Below, in pieces: positions 35,226 through 49,100 of a stretch of DNA of 64,000 nt. The notes beneath the pieces are model-generated. The model saw only the letters and a list, made by a program, of their open reading frames with translations, searched no databases and had not been told where the DNA came from. The translations under genes were made by a program, and so were the position numbers. Origin of the DNA: Rachycentron canadum. Its lineage: Eukaryota; Chordata; Actinopteri; Carangiformes; Rachycentridae. The stretch covers positions 20,117,011 through 20,181,010 of the forward strand of contig CM076663.1 of NCBI GenBank assembly GCA_038496675.1, read 5' to 3'. Position 1 is the first letter of the stretch. The number at the start of each line of letters is the position of its first letter.

Positions 35226-38039
35226 GCATACATGCTGTCTTGTTGAATATCTGATATATATGAGCTGTAACTCTCCTGGCTTTTTAAATGAATTCATCTA
35301 AACTTACTTAGTCTGAATTATTGTTGACTTCTTTGTGTCGTGGTCAGTTTGTTTACCTAGCACATAATGTTCTGTCATGGCTGTTAATGTGGGGGCGATG
35401 TTGCATCAGGCCAAAATGCAACAGCATTTGCTCATTTTAACATAAAAAAGATGATCACGGTTGCAACATATGAAAAAAATCTGATTTTATATTTTGAATG
35501 ATATGCAATTTGTAATATTATAAATCATGTAATATGTAAGTTTAATATGTAACAGTTTAGTTGGTTTAGTCCAAATAGTAAGTGAGTAACAGAGTGCTGC
35601 AACCATCCTGTCTTCCCAATGCATAAATATACATGTATATACATACATATTTATGCATATACTGCTGCAACAATGACCGTACGTGCTTTTCCAGGTAAGC
35701 CATCAGGGTTCCCTGTGTCAGAATCACTTTTTTTAAAAAAATGTAACTTTGCTGTAACTTGTTTTTTCCCCTCTCATTTCATAAGTTGAAGCATTGATCA
35801 TGTTTCCTAAATCCACAACTGCACCACTTCACAATACTGTTCATGAAGCCCACTTTTATGTGGAAAACATCAGAGAGAACTTCACGGGAAGACCAATGAG
35901 TGCAGCAAAACCAGCAGGTACATGGGGCCGTGATGTAAGGGCCGGGATTGAAAATCACAGACAGAGTTATGTAATCAAATACAATGCTGTCAGACTGACT
36001 CCTGGTGAATCAATGCAATGACAAAGAGATGATGGAGTCACAATAGATTCACAAGTTTTATTAAATTTCTCTTCTCTTCAGAAATGTCTTTGTGTTCTTT
36101 GAGATTTCTCTGAGCTGACAGAAGCTCTGTCAACACAGAGTCAGTTTGCATGTTCATGCTTGATTTCTTGTTCGTGAATGTGACACATTTCAGAGGGATT
36201 TTATTATATTGACCGAAAATGCATCAGTTCATTACTGTCAAACTATAGGTCTTAGTCTATCTTGTAGTTAAACAACCATGTATTTTTTTTAAAGGAATAT
36301 CAGGTCATCTTGCAGCATGGGGGAGGGTGAGTAGTCATATTAACTGCACTTCAACATCATCATTTGCTCAATAAAAGCTTTGCCTGTGTCAGTGGAGAAA
36401 AGCCCTGCTGAGATGTCTGTGAAGGCCCAAACCCATGCTAATGACTGAAACAATCATCTGCAGTCAGATGGTGTTGTCTTTGTCCCCTGTCTGACACTTC
36501 TCCCTCTGTCCTCCCCGACTCAGCCACACCCATCATCTCAATCCCTCTTTGTGTTCCTTAACCACTTGCAGTTTGGACTGTGTGTGTTAAAGAGACCCTC
36601 TGTCTGCTTGATAAAGTGAGGGAGGGGGGGGGGATAAACAGGGATGCATCAGCAGTATGTGACAAATTGCAAGCCAGAAATGCAGAAATACAAGGAACGC
36701 TAACTGAAACCAGCTACACTGCCACTGTACACTCCAGTCATATCTACTTATATAATTGCCGTAACATATGGCCATATGTCTGGATGCATCTGCAGCTGCT
36801 GAGATCCTGCAACAATAAAATTCAGACGAACTAAGGAAATTCAGCGGTAACTCCTGAGCATCGAGTCTTTACACCCGTGAAGTCTCCAGTTCAAAACCTA
36901 GCATATGGCTGAGCTGTTTCTGGCCAGGGTGTGAAGAATCACAACTGATGACATCGCTGTAAACAACTGATGACACTGTATTTGAGTTCTGTTTAGTGTC
37001 AGCTGATGATTATAGCTGTTTATCTGTTCACTTGTCTGCCCTTCTCTGTGCTCACATATAGAGTCTTTTAATAAAGCTGCTCTCACTGACATGTTTCTGT
37101 TGTCAGACCATGTTTGAAATAATGACTGAGGCATGGGCCATTAAGACCCCAGATAAAAACGATACATAGGACATATATGCCCTTTTCATATTTAATACTA
37201 TATGTATATTAAATATGTGTATATGATGGATATTTAATTATTTATGAATGAATGATTTTAAAGTTTACTAAAACAACATACATATACAAATTCCTATTAG
37301 GTTTCATATATAGTTTTTGCAAAAATGCTTTTATCTTATATTTATATATATGTGTGTGTTACAAATGGAAATTCTGCAAAATTTCATAAATGCACATATA
37401 TAAAATGTTTATATAGGACTACAGGGGGGGGGGTGGTATCTTCCAATACATTTCTAAACTGCTGCTCTGCTCCTGCTATAAATTGAATGAATGATTTTAT
37501 AACCCTAATGTTGTCAGACAAAACCATAAAAGACATAAGTTAAAGACAAAGACTGTGCTAAGATTGCACCTATCTTTATGTGCAGAATGATCAGGGAGAC
37601 ACTTGGAAGCACCAAAATAATCTTCCAACATCTGAAGATTATGGCATTGTCACCAAAACTGCTTTCGTTCATCCTCGATGAACCCCTTCACGACAGGGGG
37701 GTGGCAACATGCCAGACCTCCATCCTGTATACCAGTGACAGTGTAAGACAGTGTATTGCTCTGTGGCTTTGATGGTGTTGTGGTTGTGGACCAGAAGCTA
37801 AAAATTGACGTTGATCAAGTTTTAAGCCACATTTTAAAGATACGTTTATTACACCTTGCTCATATGGAGGATTTTAGTCATCACATGTCTGGATCTTCAG
37901 TTATCAGAGAAAACACCCAGGCTAATGTTGCAGTTCAGCTCCCAGCTCATCCCAGACGTCCTGTGTCCACTGAACTTTGTCTGTGAATAACTTATTTTTT
38001 ATTTGCAACTGCTTTATTCAGTGTTTTTACCAGTTTTAA
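35226..38039. other. unannotated non-coding stretch
   Basis: AT-rich with palindromic ATATAC words (35625-35665), a TA-rich patch (37190-37400) and G-runs at 36624-36633 and 37424-37432. Short frames have no domain. Nothing recognised. Confidence 0.45.
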
Positions 38040-38340
38040 TCCCCTGGTCTGTTTGTTATGGAGAGGAAGAAAACTCACAAGTTACCAGAAAAAAGTAGGA
38101 ACAAATGTTAGCGGCAGTCTCAGGTGTCCCGTGACCTCTGCGGATAATTCGGCTTCCAGTAAAAACCTCCTTAACCATTGAAGGAATCAAACCACGAGAA
38201 GCGGACAACAATGGTGGTGAAGATAACAACTCTCATTATCCCACGCTACTTCACAATGTCACCCAACATTGTCTTTAGTGTCTATTGTTTTGATTGAGAG
38301 ACCCCTAGAGGCAGAAGTTTGTGTTCCCCTCCTCTTTACC
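38040..38340. repeat. unclassified fish interspersed repeat
   Basis: The words 'ttttgattgagagacccct', 'agaggcagaagtttgtg' and 'gtgttcccctcctc' belong to a repeat I recall from other fish genomes. Boundaries and class are uncertain, and it has no coding capacity. Confidence 0.4.
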
Positions 38341-40019
38341 GTGTTGTATTTTTTGTATATAAGATATGAAAAAAAAAAAAAACAACAACATGAACCTTGA
38401 ATACCTTCATGAAATTATATGGAAACCAAAAGCGAGACATTTTATTGAGGTATTGGAGCCTGGTGGTGAATTGACCACTTGACTGACACTTACCGCCACC
38501 CTTAAAAGAGACAGAGAAATCAATTTCCATTACAAAACCACAAATTCCCTCCATTTACCTCTTAAAAGGTGAGATAAGCTTTTCTTTCAGTGACTCTTAC
38601 CCATGTGACATGAGCACAGCATGGCGAGATTGATGCAGTCTTTTCAAGTAAACTAGCTGGGCCTTTTGACAGGGCTACGTTTAGCATTAAATGAAATGCT
38701 GTGCCCAGTGTGGGCATTGCTTTGTAAGATCAAGATTTATTAATAAATGAGCCTTTGTTTTTTGATTGTCAGTCAACAGAATTTGACTCTCCGGCCTAAA
38801 GAATAACAAGCATGATGTCTACTGTACTGCAGTGAAAAACATTGCTGCATATTGTCACTCAAAGTCCCAAATGAGGACACTGAAGCTTACTCTGCCTGGG
38901 GCTTATAAGACAGCAGGCAGATAATCACAGAGGTACTGTACAGAATGTCCAAAAAGGGGCTTAACACCACTTTGTTTCTGTGCTCATATAGCTGTGAGGA
39001 TGGGCCAGTGGGTTCAGGTACCAGGGCTTTTTTCGTGTCTGAATGAAGATTCCAATTGTACTTGCTCGCTTCCACACACCCCTGTGCGTGCCCGTCTCCC
39101 TGCTCTCCGTCCCTGTCATCAAATACCCTGGGTCACTTCAGACACAAGCCTCTCGCTATTCTCCACAGTGGAGCGCGAGCCAGTGGCCACTCATGCCCTG
39201 TTATCCGTGACACGGGCCCATCCAAGCGCCCTGACACTGCTTTAGACATGGCCGGTCCTGCTGGTCATGGGAAGACAGTTCGGCCCCTTTCTACACAACA
39301 GCAGGCTTTGTACAAAAAAGAAAAATGGATCAGCTATGAGGAACCTATTGCTGTGAATCGGCTCCTGTGTCCACTACATAAGGGATTGATTCAGTGCGGG
39401 TATTCTTTCAACAAAGCCTTTGACAGTGTGGAAGACCCCTGGCTGTGCTGCAGTGGCGGAACACAGCCGCACAGATTGAGAGGGGAATACCGCTCGGATT
39501 GAGCAGCAGGTCTAAATATATATCTGTTTGATTCAGGGCAACAAAAGACAAAGGCTCGTGCTTGCTCCTGTCTAACAGCACGACAGGACTTCTGTCTTTA
39601 TCATGGCCGACTAATGAGAGCACTCTGCTGCATATACGGGCGGGGAAAAAGTAAAAGGAATACCACATTAAAAAAAGGTCTTCAACTTTGAAGCTTTTAA
39701 ATAAATTACAACTACAAAGGTGCAGCTGTGCAGGCCAGTCATTTAATGATGATTAACCGTATGTGTCAGCTCGAGGAGATCTGTCAGCAATGGCTTTCAT
39801 GTGTTTCACGATAATGGGATGTGTCAGTATTTTGGACGTGAAGGATTTAAGTACATGCACAACACTGGTTAGGATTTTTAAGTGTGGTGCAGATGGTCCC
39901 GAAACAATCAAGGCGATCGCACACTTCTTTGTTATCGCCATAGCAACAACACGATGGACATAATATCTGAAACAACAGCAACCCATGTTAGTAAATACTC
40001 ATTTATGATTTATTTTTAA
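38341..40019. other. non-coding stretch with an isolated 148-codon frame
   Basis: Mostly unique-looking DNA. The plus-strand frame at 39056-39502 is GC-richer than its neighbours. Its second half (from about 39248) looks protein-like but matches no family I know. No splice context or second exon was found, so it is not called as a gene. Confidence 0.4.
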
Positions 40020-40440
40020 AGGTCCCATAGGTTACACTTTTCCTCTGTTTTGTCTGAAGTGTTGATCTCCATAAGGAGATACATTTGTGGTTTTAAGATC
40101 AAAAACCATCTCAGTGTAGTTTTCCATCTCCTCTCTCCGGCTGAGCTCTGGAGCTCCGGTAACAACAGGCCAGTGAAGAGGGGTTGGATGGTGGGAGGGG
40201 CTTGGGGCATGAAAGTGGATGCCACGCACCCAGTATAATACAGTATTTCAAAATCGTACACATCATTCCTTTCATAAACTGTGTAGGTGCAATATAATGT
40301 CAAATATAACCAAACCAGTTATAGCCTACGTTTTATTGGCGAGCGCAGAGAGCTCTGTGTGGCTCACCTGCAGCTGAACTTCCTTTCCACGTCCATGGTA
40401 ACAGATTAGAGCGGACACACTGCATCACGTAGTCGAGAGA
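40020..40440. repeat. unclassified fish interspersed repeat
   Basis: The words 'ggggcttggggcatgaaagt', 'cctttcataaactgtgtagg', 'gcgcagagagctctgtgtgg' and 'agagcggacacactgca' occur in an interspersed repeat seen near many fish genes (from memory). No coding capacity was seen. Confidence 0.5.
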
Positions 40441-40794
40441 TTCGGCATCTCGCCTGTTTTTTTTTTTTTTTCCTGATGTGATGCGAATCCAGCAGCAAAA
40501 ATGCAGAGAAAGGACCTGTTGACAGTAATTTTGATTTCATACCAGCAAGATTACACAAAACGACATTTTCCACTAGAGACCTGACATATGAGACAGGCAT
40601 GGAAAATATAAGCATTTTTTTTTAACCGTTTCAGCAGCTGCATGTGGAAACAGAGACATTTTAGAGACATTTTCTGTTGAAAAGACATCAGAAATGAAAA
40701 TTTAAAATGAACATTCAGGGACCCTGCAAACTCTATCTTAAGAGACAGAGCTGGCAGCAGCAGCAGCCGACACACAGCCAGCGTCAACACATTG
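40441..40794. other. unannotated non-coding stretch
   Basis: Contains a T-run at 40457-40471. No gene or repeat family recognised. Confidence 0.4.
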
Positions 40795-40960
40795 TTCTGC
40801 AGCACATGCCACACAACCAGTGTGTCTCCGGTGCTACTCCTAACCAGGGTCCTGGGTTCAAATCCAAGCTGTGGCATTCTGCTGCATGGCATTCCCTCTC
40901 TCTCCATGACCTTCCTGTCTCTCTCTCACTGTGGTGATCAGAATAAAGAAAAAGGCTGTA
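40795..40960 (+). repeat. SINE-like repeat, family S1, copy 2
   Basis: A B-box-like CCTGGGTTCAAATCCAAGCT segment is followed by 'ctgctgcatggcattccctc', a TCTCTC tail and 'aataaagaaaaagg'. It matches copies at 25453-25560 (minus) and 51235-51325 (plus). Confidence 0.65.
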
Positions 40961-41683
40961 GCCTAGAGATACAGGGCTGAAAGGGAGAGTGAATACTGAT
41001 GACTCAGCTCTGTCCCTGGAGACACATACCAGCTTTTGCAGTCGCCCGTGGAGCCACGTCTGATATTAAACAGCAGCTGCAGGTGCTGCCCATGTACAGC
41101 AGCTAAAGAGCAGACGACACAGTGGGAATTTTCCTTATACCCCAGACTTCACCTGCGTCTGGCCTGCTTTAGCCTATTGTTTAATTAATTGTATATCCCC
41201 AACTATATTCTCATGAAAATTAAAAATGGAAACGATGTAGTATGCAAATTGGAAACACAATAGTCTGAGAGTGGGAAAAAAAATCGGTACAAAATATTGT
41301 TCGTTGTTTAAAGGTAAACGTGATTAAGTGCAATAGAAAGAAATTTAGGTAATAAATAAATAATGACGTACATAAATGTTTCAGGTTCCTCTCCAGGAGA
41401 GATGAGAAATGGTGGCAGATGAAAAACATCAGACATTTGTTGACCATTGAGGAAACTCCAAAAAGAAAAAAAAAAACATTCCCATCATCCACTTTGTCTC
41501 CAGCTTGTTCATGTATTCATGGTTATGTAATCTCATTACACCACCAACCGCTTATCTCCATAAAGCAGCCCCTAATATTTACAGAGTAAAAGTGGATGGA
41601 AACACACATACATTTGTGTTTTCTTTTGCTGATTTTCTAAAGATTTATTAAAAATTTGTGATAGATTTATACAGAAACACAAA

Positions 41684-41686
<3 letters not shown>
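40961..41686. other. unannotated non-coding stretch
   Basis: No recognised gene, RNA or repeat family. Confidence 0.4.
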
Positions 41687-41732
<46 letters not shown>

Positions 41733-41747
41733 GAGAGAGAGAGAGAG
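41687..41747. repeat. (GA)n microsatellite
   Basis: About 30 GA units with one GT interruption at 41729-41730. Confidence 0.95.
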
Positions 41748-44339
41748 TCGTGTGACTGCAGAGTAGGTTAACGGATAAAGTATAAAATCGCTGGGTAGCT
41801 TGGTAGCTCAATAGTTCAATGGCAGTTTTTCCTTAAAATTCTACACACTGAGCTGTTTGTCTCAGTATGTAGAGTAATATTCAGTAACTCACTGAAAAAT
41901 GTCAAGCTCTCTTCAGCTGTAACAGGAAGAAGTTCAAATATCACCTTTGAAAGCATTTGATTAGCATCCAGCTCAGTCAACATGATGAAAGTACACTTAC
42001 AATATGTGTAACTGGATGAAAGTTGTAAATCCATTTCACAGTACAAACAGGTCTTTGCAGGTACAAAGCACGCCCCAAATCCAACATGCGCACTGCGTAA
42101 AAAATACCACACAACCTCAGTTTTTTTATGGTATTTATTAAAATTTTACATTGTAATGATATTTCAGTGTTGAAATGCTACACATACTGTAGCACTTGTA
42201 ACGTTTACAAGCTGAACAGCATGGAGAGTGACAACATATGCCAAACACAATCTGCACACATACTTATCAGCACAGCTGATTAGCCTCTGAATAGTCACAT
42301 AGTGCCAGATGTTTACATATATAGCTAGCTGTCTCATATTTTCATCCACCCCCTGAACGTTCACAGTGACAGATCTGGCAGAAATGGTAATATGGCTCCT
42401 CTCATGCATCTGTGGTAATGAGATGAGCTGGGATTTGCTACAGTCTGTGGCTTCTGCTGCTGCCATGATCATTTGTGTCACCAGCTAAGCCTCCCATTGA
42501 TTAAGGCCTTGAACAAGCCCAGCCAAGCTGCTTCACTCGCTCCGGCTGGCATATGTCAATCCTTGTGTGACTATGCATGAGGCTGTGTTTTTTGTTGTCA
42601 TCAGTGCTCAATAAAGTGACTGAAGTAATTTTGTAGCAGACATTAGGGGAACAGTCCAAATCAAAGCTTGTTTTTTTTTTTTTTTTTAATTGGACAGAGG
42701 CGGCGTCAGTGGAACTGCGTTGCTAAAATACATTCAAATCAATGCAATGAATGTGTGTTTGTTTGTTGTTAGAAAGACATTTTGATTTCAATTAAAGTAC
42801 CTGATTAAAGGGAGCATGAATAAAACATGAGCTCCAGAGAATGAATGAGTTAAAGAGCTGTCATTCAGTGTTGTCTGTAATCCCTGTGAATCCAACTTTT
42901 TTTGTTCCCTTGCCCTTCACAGCCCACATTCCTCAGCCAGCCCCAATTTGAAACACAAAGGTCTGACCCCTCCTCCACTTCACACACACACACACACACA
43001 CGCACGCACACAACTACTTGTACTGACAAATCTACTCATCACGCTCTTTTGCAGGGTTGTGTAAGTGTGTTAATGAATATTGATGTATCCTTTGTCTCCA
43101 TGTGTAGTTTATAATCTGCTCCATTTTTCTGTTTACTTTGTGATGGGTGTAAACAGAGGACCAACGGGCAGTTCAATACAACTTTCAACACTTGTCGAAG
43201 GACTTCCTCGTAGAAATATCCCACACAGGCAAAGCTGTGTCCACATTTGAGGCTGGTTCATTAGAGTAGAAAATAACATGTTTTTCCAGTTAGCGCTTGT
43301 TTTATCTCTCCATTCACATCATTTCAATCAGTGGTGTAGATGGTGGTGTGGTGCTCATTATGTAGAGTCTGTCATATTATGCATTATTATTAATGCAGTA
43401 ACATGTAAGTCGTACTTTATGAAGGGGTTTAATACAGATCTACCTTAAAGCTACAACATTATTCTACTGTATATTATATTATATTTTATATTATATTATA
43501 TCGATGTATCATATTTCATAAACTAATCATGTTTTATTTATAAAAACATTTAAAGTGAAAAGTATCTTGTAACTGTAGTATAATGTAGCAAAACAGAAAA
43601 CTGGGGCTAGGTACAGTGAAGTAACAATACATTGTGTAAAAATGCTTCATTGGAAGGAAAAGTCATTAAAATATTACTTCACATAATAAAACATATATAA
43701 TTTGTTCGAAAAATATTAAGGCACCTAGAGGCTTGTTGTCCACCCCCACAGATGTTAAACTAGACCTCTCCTCAGGACCGTGTGGGCGTCTACGAACTCC
43801 GCTTGATTGGCATCTCGCTCTTTGTGGGTTTTGTTTTGACAGTGTGTTATTGGCATATAGAGTTTAGTTTGCTGTTCTTTACCCCTGAAATTTGGTTAAA
43901 ATTTGCATCACTGTGGATGGACACCCACCTTCGCCCCGAGGGGATGTCTAATCAGCCGGACTGATAGCAAACACCAGCGTGGGTGTGTTGTGCCCTTAAT
44001 TAGGACCAGTTAGTTGAAGCAAACTGAGAACTGAAGATTTGCACTGCCACCCCAATCCTATGGTCATATGAATATATGAAATTATATATGAAAATATGAA
44101 AATTTGTCAACAGCGATGTGTCTTTTCACAAACTACGCCCCCTGTTCTCTGGAAAATCTGCAGAAGTCAACGTAACGAGTTTTCATTGGAACTACTTTCT
44201 ACGGAGAAATAACCCCTACGTTTCTCAGGAGGACAAAACAAAAGTGTTGCATACACACTCATGGAACACCTTTACGTCAGCTTATTTGTTTTTATCAGTC
44301 TTTAGTTCAGTTTAAACACAGATCAGGAGAATCAGGAAA
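41748..44339. other. unannotated non-coding stretch
   Basis: Contains a T-run (42670-42687), a CA/CG-rich run (42980-43012) and a TATAT-rich patch (43470-43500). No gene recognised. Part of 44110-44260 has repeat-like wording but no clear boundaries. Confidence 0.4.
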
Positions 44340-44990
44340 AAATGTGATCTCAGTGGCTCTGGATGATTGTGGAATGATTGTTGGTGTCAGACGGGCTGGT
44401 TTGAGTTTGAGTTTCTGATGGAAAATCAGGATTTTCACGGGCAACGGTCTGTGGAGTTTTTAGCCAACAAGTAAAAAGACAAAATGAGCAGCAGCTCTGT
44501 GGAGGAAACACCTTGTTGATGAAATAGGTCAGAGGTCGATGTTTTCTTGACTCGCTTTGGGCCTTAATACCAATCAATGATCATTTGAATGACACAGTCT
44601 AGAGTACTGTTGCTGATCATGTTCATCCCTTGATCGCCACAGTTTACCATCTTCTAATGGCTTCTCCCTGCAGGATAATGCTCCATGTCACAAAGCAAAA
44701 GTCATCACTAACTTGTTTCGTGAACAACACAGAGAGTTCAGTGAACTTCAGTGGCCAGACCTCAGTCTTTAGACCTGAATCCAAACAAACAGGAAGCTGG
44801 AGATTGGCAGCATGAATGTGCATCTGGCAAATCTGCTGATGTGATACAATCATGCCAACATTGAGCAGAGTGTCAAAGGAAAGTTTCCAACTTTTTTGTA
44901 GAATCCATGTCATAAAAAAACAAATTTGTTTTGAGAGCAACAGAAACCTCTGAGGCTGAAAACTCAAGCCAACATGAAACCTGCAGTTCC
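44340..44990 (+). mobile_element. Tc1-like transposon relic with internal deletion
   Basis: The N-terminal part of the same Tc1-like family as at 50-778 (to about 44538, including 'gttggtgtcagacgggctgg') is fused to the later part ('ttttcttgactcgctttggg', 44539 on). The middle of the transposase is therefore missing. Downstream, QDNAPCHKAKVITNLF is readable from 44671 and carries the second catalytic Asp of the DD34E triad. Stops and frameshifts disrupt the rest. The 3' terminal repeat is not recognisable. Confidence 0.85.
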
Positions 44991-44999
44991 TCTACAGGC

Positions 45000-45385
45000 C
45001 TCTAGAGTCTGGCTCCAACAGTGAATGAGTCCCCATAGACTCCCATGTTAAAATTTTATTTAATTTTCTCCTACATAAAAACTGTACTGGGGTATATATA
45101 TATATAAAACTCACCTGTTTACATTTTATTAGAGATTAAAGTTCTGCATTTAGGGTGTGCGAGCGTATGCTTGCCACAAAAACTGACACGCACCACAGTC
45201 TCTGCGCCACAAATGCCCCTCCATTTTACCCATTATTGGGATTAGCCGGGAGTTAGACTGAGTCAGGCGCTGCCAAGATGGTGACGGCGGAGCAGCCCAC
45301 TCTGAGCTTTAAAACTGCTCTTCAGAAACCCGTGAGTGGCATCACAGAGGCTATGTCCATCTTTAGTCACGGCCCATGTTTGAGA
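45000..45385 (+). mobile_element. non-autonomous element related to family C termini
   Basis: The words 'gtccccatagactcccatgt', 'tgccaagatggtgacggcgg', 'cttcagaaacccgtgagtgg' and 'ggctatgtccatcttt' match a common fish non-autonomous repeat that ends in the same kind of TATACAGTCTATG terminus as family C. Here the terminus itself is lost. It has no coding capacity. Confidence 0.6.
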
Positions 45386-46069
45386 ACGAAAGGGAGGAAC
45401 TAGCTAGCATTGGTATGGTGCTGCTAATACATTGATTGGTGAATGTGTTTTATAAAAAGCATCCTGTGGATCATTCAGGCTTTAGTTAAGTTCATCGGGT
45501 GACCTGCTCAGTTTCAGTCTACACTCATTCTTCTGTACACAAGTTTCTGTTTGGAGAAAACCTGGGTTTTTTTTAATGCAAAGTGTTTGGCTCTGTCATT
45601 CTGTCCTTGTGAAGGACTAAACAAAGCAGTGAAACTCTAGTAATCAATGCAGTGGAACAGTGCCTGTGGCTTTATACGTATCTGATGGACACATAATAGA
45701 AAAAGAACAACAGAAGTGTTGTGATGTTCATGTTGTAAAGATGAAAGTTAAGAGTTTGAAGAATGAGGTCATCCTGGTGTCATGTCTGTCTTGTTAGACA
45801 TCAGACCAATACCACAGAGGTTGTTTTGAGGATTTTGGCAGGTGTTTATGTGTCTAGCTGTGAACAGATTTTGTTGCTGCAATGGCATCACAACCAAGTT
45901 ACAGTTAGGAAACTTTTCAGGTGTTTATTTGAGATCAGTTTGGCACTGTGTGTGGTACAACCTACACATATATTATAAATAATAATGTGGTAAGGTAGGA
46001 AAGTCAATGCAGCTTGTGTGATTCCATCAATAGATGATCTCTAGATATTTCTCTTATTTTTTTTAATTA
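45386..46069. other. unannotated non-coding stretch
   Basis: Possibly the eroded body of the Tc1-like element whose terminus lies at 46070-46112, but no transposase motif could be read. No gene called. Confidence 0.35.
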
Positions 46070-46112
46070 TATACACTGGGAAAGTGGTCTCAGACTTTTG
46101 GACCTCACTCTA
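46070..46112 (-). mobile_element. Tc1/mariner-like terminal fragment
   Basis: On the minus strand this reads AGGTCCAAAAGTCTGAGACC and then CACTTTCCC. It is the better preserved counterpart of the end at 30970-31012. A (TG)n run follows at about 46121-46145. Confidence 0.55.
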
Positions 46113-49100
46113 TATATGAATGTGTGTGTGCGTGTGTGTGTGTGTTCTAGGTCCAAGTCATATTGTTTACACAGTCACATTATGGGGCCCATATAACACA
46201 AATTATGAAGGGGGAGATGTTTAAGGGTTATCTTAAGTTAAGTAGTAGTTACTGGGTGTGTGACACAGACACACACACACACACCCTATAATGACTGGCG
46301 TATACATCATATGAGGAACATGGCTGTCAAATAGATATAACATTATACATAATTGTGGACTGTATTCTTTGTTTTAGCACTTAAGATAATATTACAAATA
46401 GTGCTCAATTACGACAGATTATTCACATGGCTGCCTCATTCATGTGTAAAGTAATCATATGTGTTATCCAAACATGCTAACTTCATGTTGATGTATTTGT
46501 GGTGACCTAAGTGCTCATATCACCCTTAATGGTACATTACATGTTTGTCATTGCAGCAGCATATTGCTTCTGTCTGTTCAATTTATTTAATTAGTTCTAA
46601 TCCATTAACCTGGCCTGTGAAATTCATAACACACCAGGATTAGACTTATAACTAAAGGCATGACCTAATATTGAGCTGTAAACTTTTGCTCCAGCACAGT
46701 TGCCAGGTGATTAAAATCAGGACCACTTCGACTGGAAAAAACAAAATATCCTTAATTATTCAACCAAATATTAGCCACTGACCAACTGAAGCCAGGTCAG
46801 CCTCCAGTTAGAGAAGCAGCAGGAGCACTGGTACAGAAGCTGTGTGATGAGCTGCTGTGGACGGGGCCAGGCAACAAAACCTTGTTTTAGTCACTGACAA
46901 GAAACGCACACTGATAAATGCTAATATCAGTGTAAAGTGTAGCTTTATTTTGAATAATTTCATCACTTCTAGTGGCCACTTGGGGTAGCAGAAACAAGCT
47001 TTAAACACACATTTACACATTAGCACCTTTTAAATGGCAGGCACGTTGCAAACAATTGCCTCTCTACAAATCCAACAGATTCAGTGTAACATTAGCTGGC
47101 TCTTTTTTTTTTTTTTTTTGCATTGTTCATGTCTCTATGATTTATGATCTGGCCCTTAGTTAGTTTTGCTGCTGAAAATGACATTAAGGAGAATGTTGAG
47201 CGTGAACCAAACAATGGCCTTGTAGGCCTTAAAATGTACGATAAGCTGAAAGAGCTGAGGGTAAATCAAATCTGCTCACCTAAAGCTTTAAAGACACTTG
47301 TCTCGGCTTCGGTCAAAGTGAACTCAGAATTTCCTAGTTTCAAATAAAACCTCATTTGTTTCCATCTATTGTTATTGTATTTTCTTCTCGGTTATTTCCA
47401 TTCCTGTGTGGTATGAAACGTGTATGAAAACAGGTATAACGTTGATGATTGGTCAATGGCCATTCCAGCAGAAAAAGTAACTGTAAAGCAACTGTAGCCA
47501 CATCCATGACCCCTCAGGTGTGAGTGCTTGTAAAAATCAGTTTATTTTCTGGATATGTCTAAATGGGAGAAAAGATGGACGAGGATGAGTCCGCCCAACT
47601 GCCTAACGTTGATATTTGAAGCGAAAATGAGCCGTCAAATGAGCTACACTCGTTACAGGCTAATTATCTTGCCACAACTTGCCTCATGAAATGAACCACT
47701 TTACCCCAAAAGATATTTAGTTTGGTGGCGTCATCAGCAAGCCAGGTCAGGACATTAGCCAGTGGGTCATCATTCAAAGAGTGAGGCTCTGTTTAAGTTA
47801 AAAGTTAAATGGTTTGATTGGTGTGAATATCTACGGCTGAATAGCAATAATATTCACAGTGGGTCACGGCATGTAGTTTACAGATCTGTGTGATGTAGCA
47901 GAAAACAATGAAATTGTAGTTGGGCTAAAACATAACAGAATTCTCATGTAGTTGATAATATTGAACATTGCTGGGAAGCAGCTATTTCTCACACCATTAT
48001 CATTGAGGCAGTTCATTTAACTTAGCTATTTTTTTTCGTGTTTTTTTTTTTTTTTTTTTTTCATCCTCATCATCGACTTCTGATCTTTCTCACCTTCACT
48101 CTGCCAAACAGTGTTCTGTTAACTCCACAGCGACTGGCGCCTCTCACTGAATCTCCATCTGTTTTAGTCCCTGCAGGCTCAGTACCTGCTGGAACAAATC
48201 ATCCTGCTTTGATAAAATACTGCCCAACTACACAATGTTACTGTGTGTCATTGTTTGGCTGGCTGAGTGGTTTGGAGCAGCGTAACTGCTGCCCTACATT
48301 GCCTGAGTGTTTTGAAATTGGAGGTAGAAGTGGGTCACAATACAAACAGCATGCAGGGACGCTGCCTGTGGATAATCAACAGTTCATTGCCGTGGAAAGC
48401 AATTAATCAAACAGTGTGCATCTCCTTCTTAATAATTTGCTATTTAACCCTTGTGGAATCATGTTCTACTTAAGTAGTGCATGATAAAAGAAGACTATTT
48501 TTTGGTATTTTTTTTTTATGGCAACTATTAGTATAAACTAATTTTATTGTCTATCATTGGTTTTCACAGAAAGCCAATAATGCCAATACACAAAAACATA
48601 ATTTGCAACACAGAGCTTGTGATATTTAAGAAGTGATTTATTGTGCAAATTTGACCACTGCTGCACATGACCTTTAGAAAGGAAGAATAAAAAATACATT
48701 GAAAAATGGTAAAGGCACGTGAAATGCTATAAATCATTCCTATCATGTGTAGGTGGGAAACACTACTTCATAGTGAGCCATTGAGACATGTCCTGTCCAT
48801 TTTTCCAACATTGTAATTGTCACATTCACGTTTTTCTTCTTCTTTTTTTTTTTTGCATAATTAAACTCAAGTGTCACTTAACATTGACAACTTTAGTAAC
48901 TGACATTAACGAGACTAATGGGACAGATATGCTCGAAGCGGAGTAGTTCAAATGATGTGTCGTCCACCACACACAAGTGTTTGTAGCTGGTCCAACCCGC
49001 CAAACTTGTTTCGGATGCTGTTGATTTATCCAACAGCCACTGTGGTTTGAGCGTATTGACACTCTGCAGCTGTGGTTGCTCTGTGAGGCTGTAGACACTG

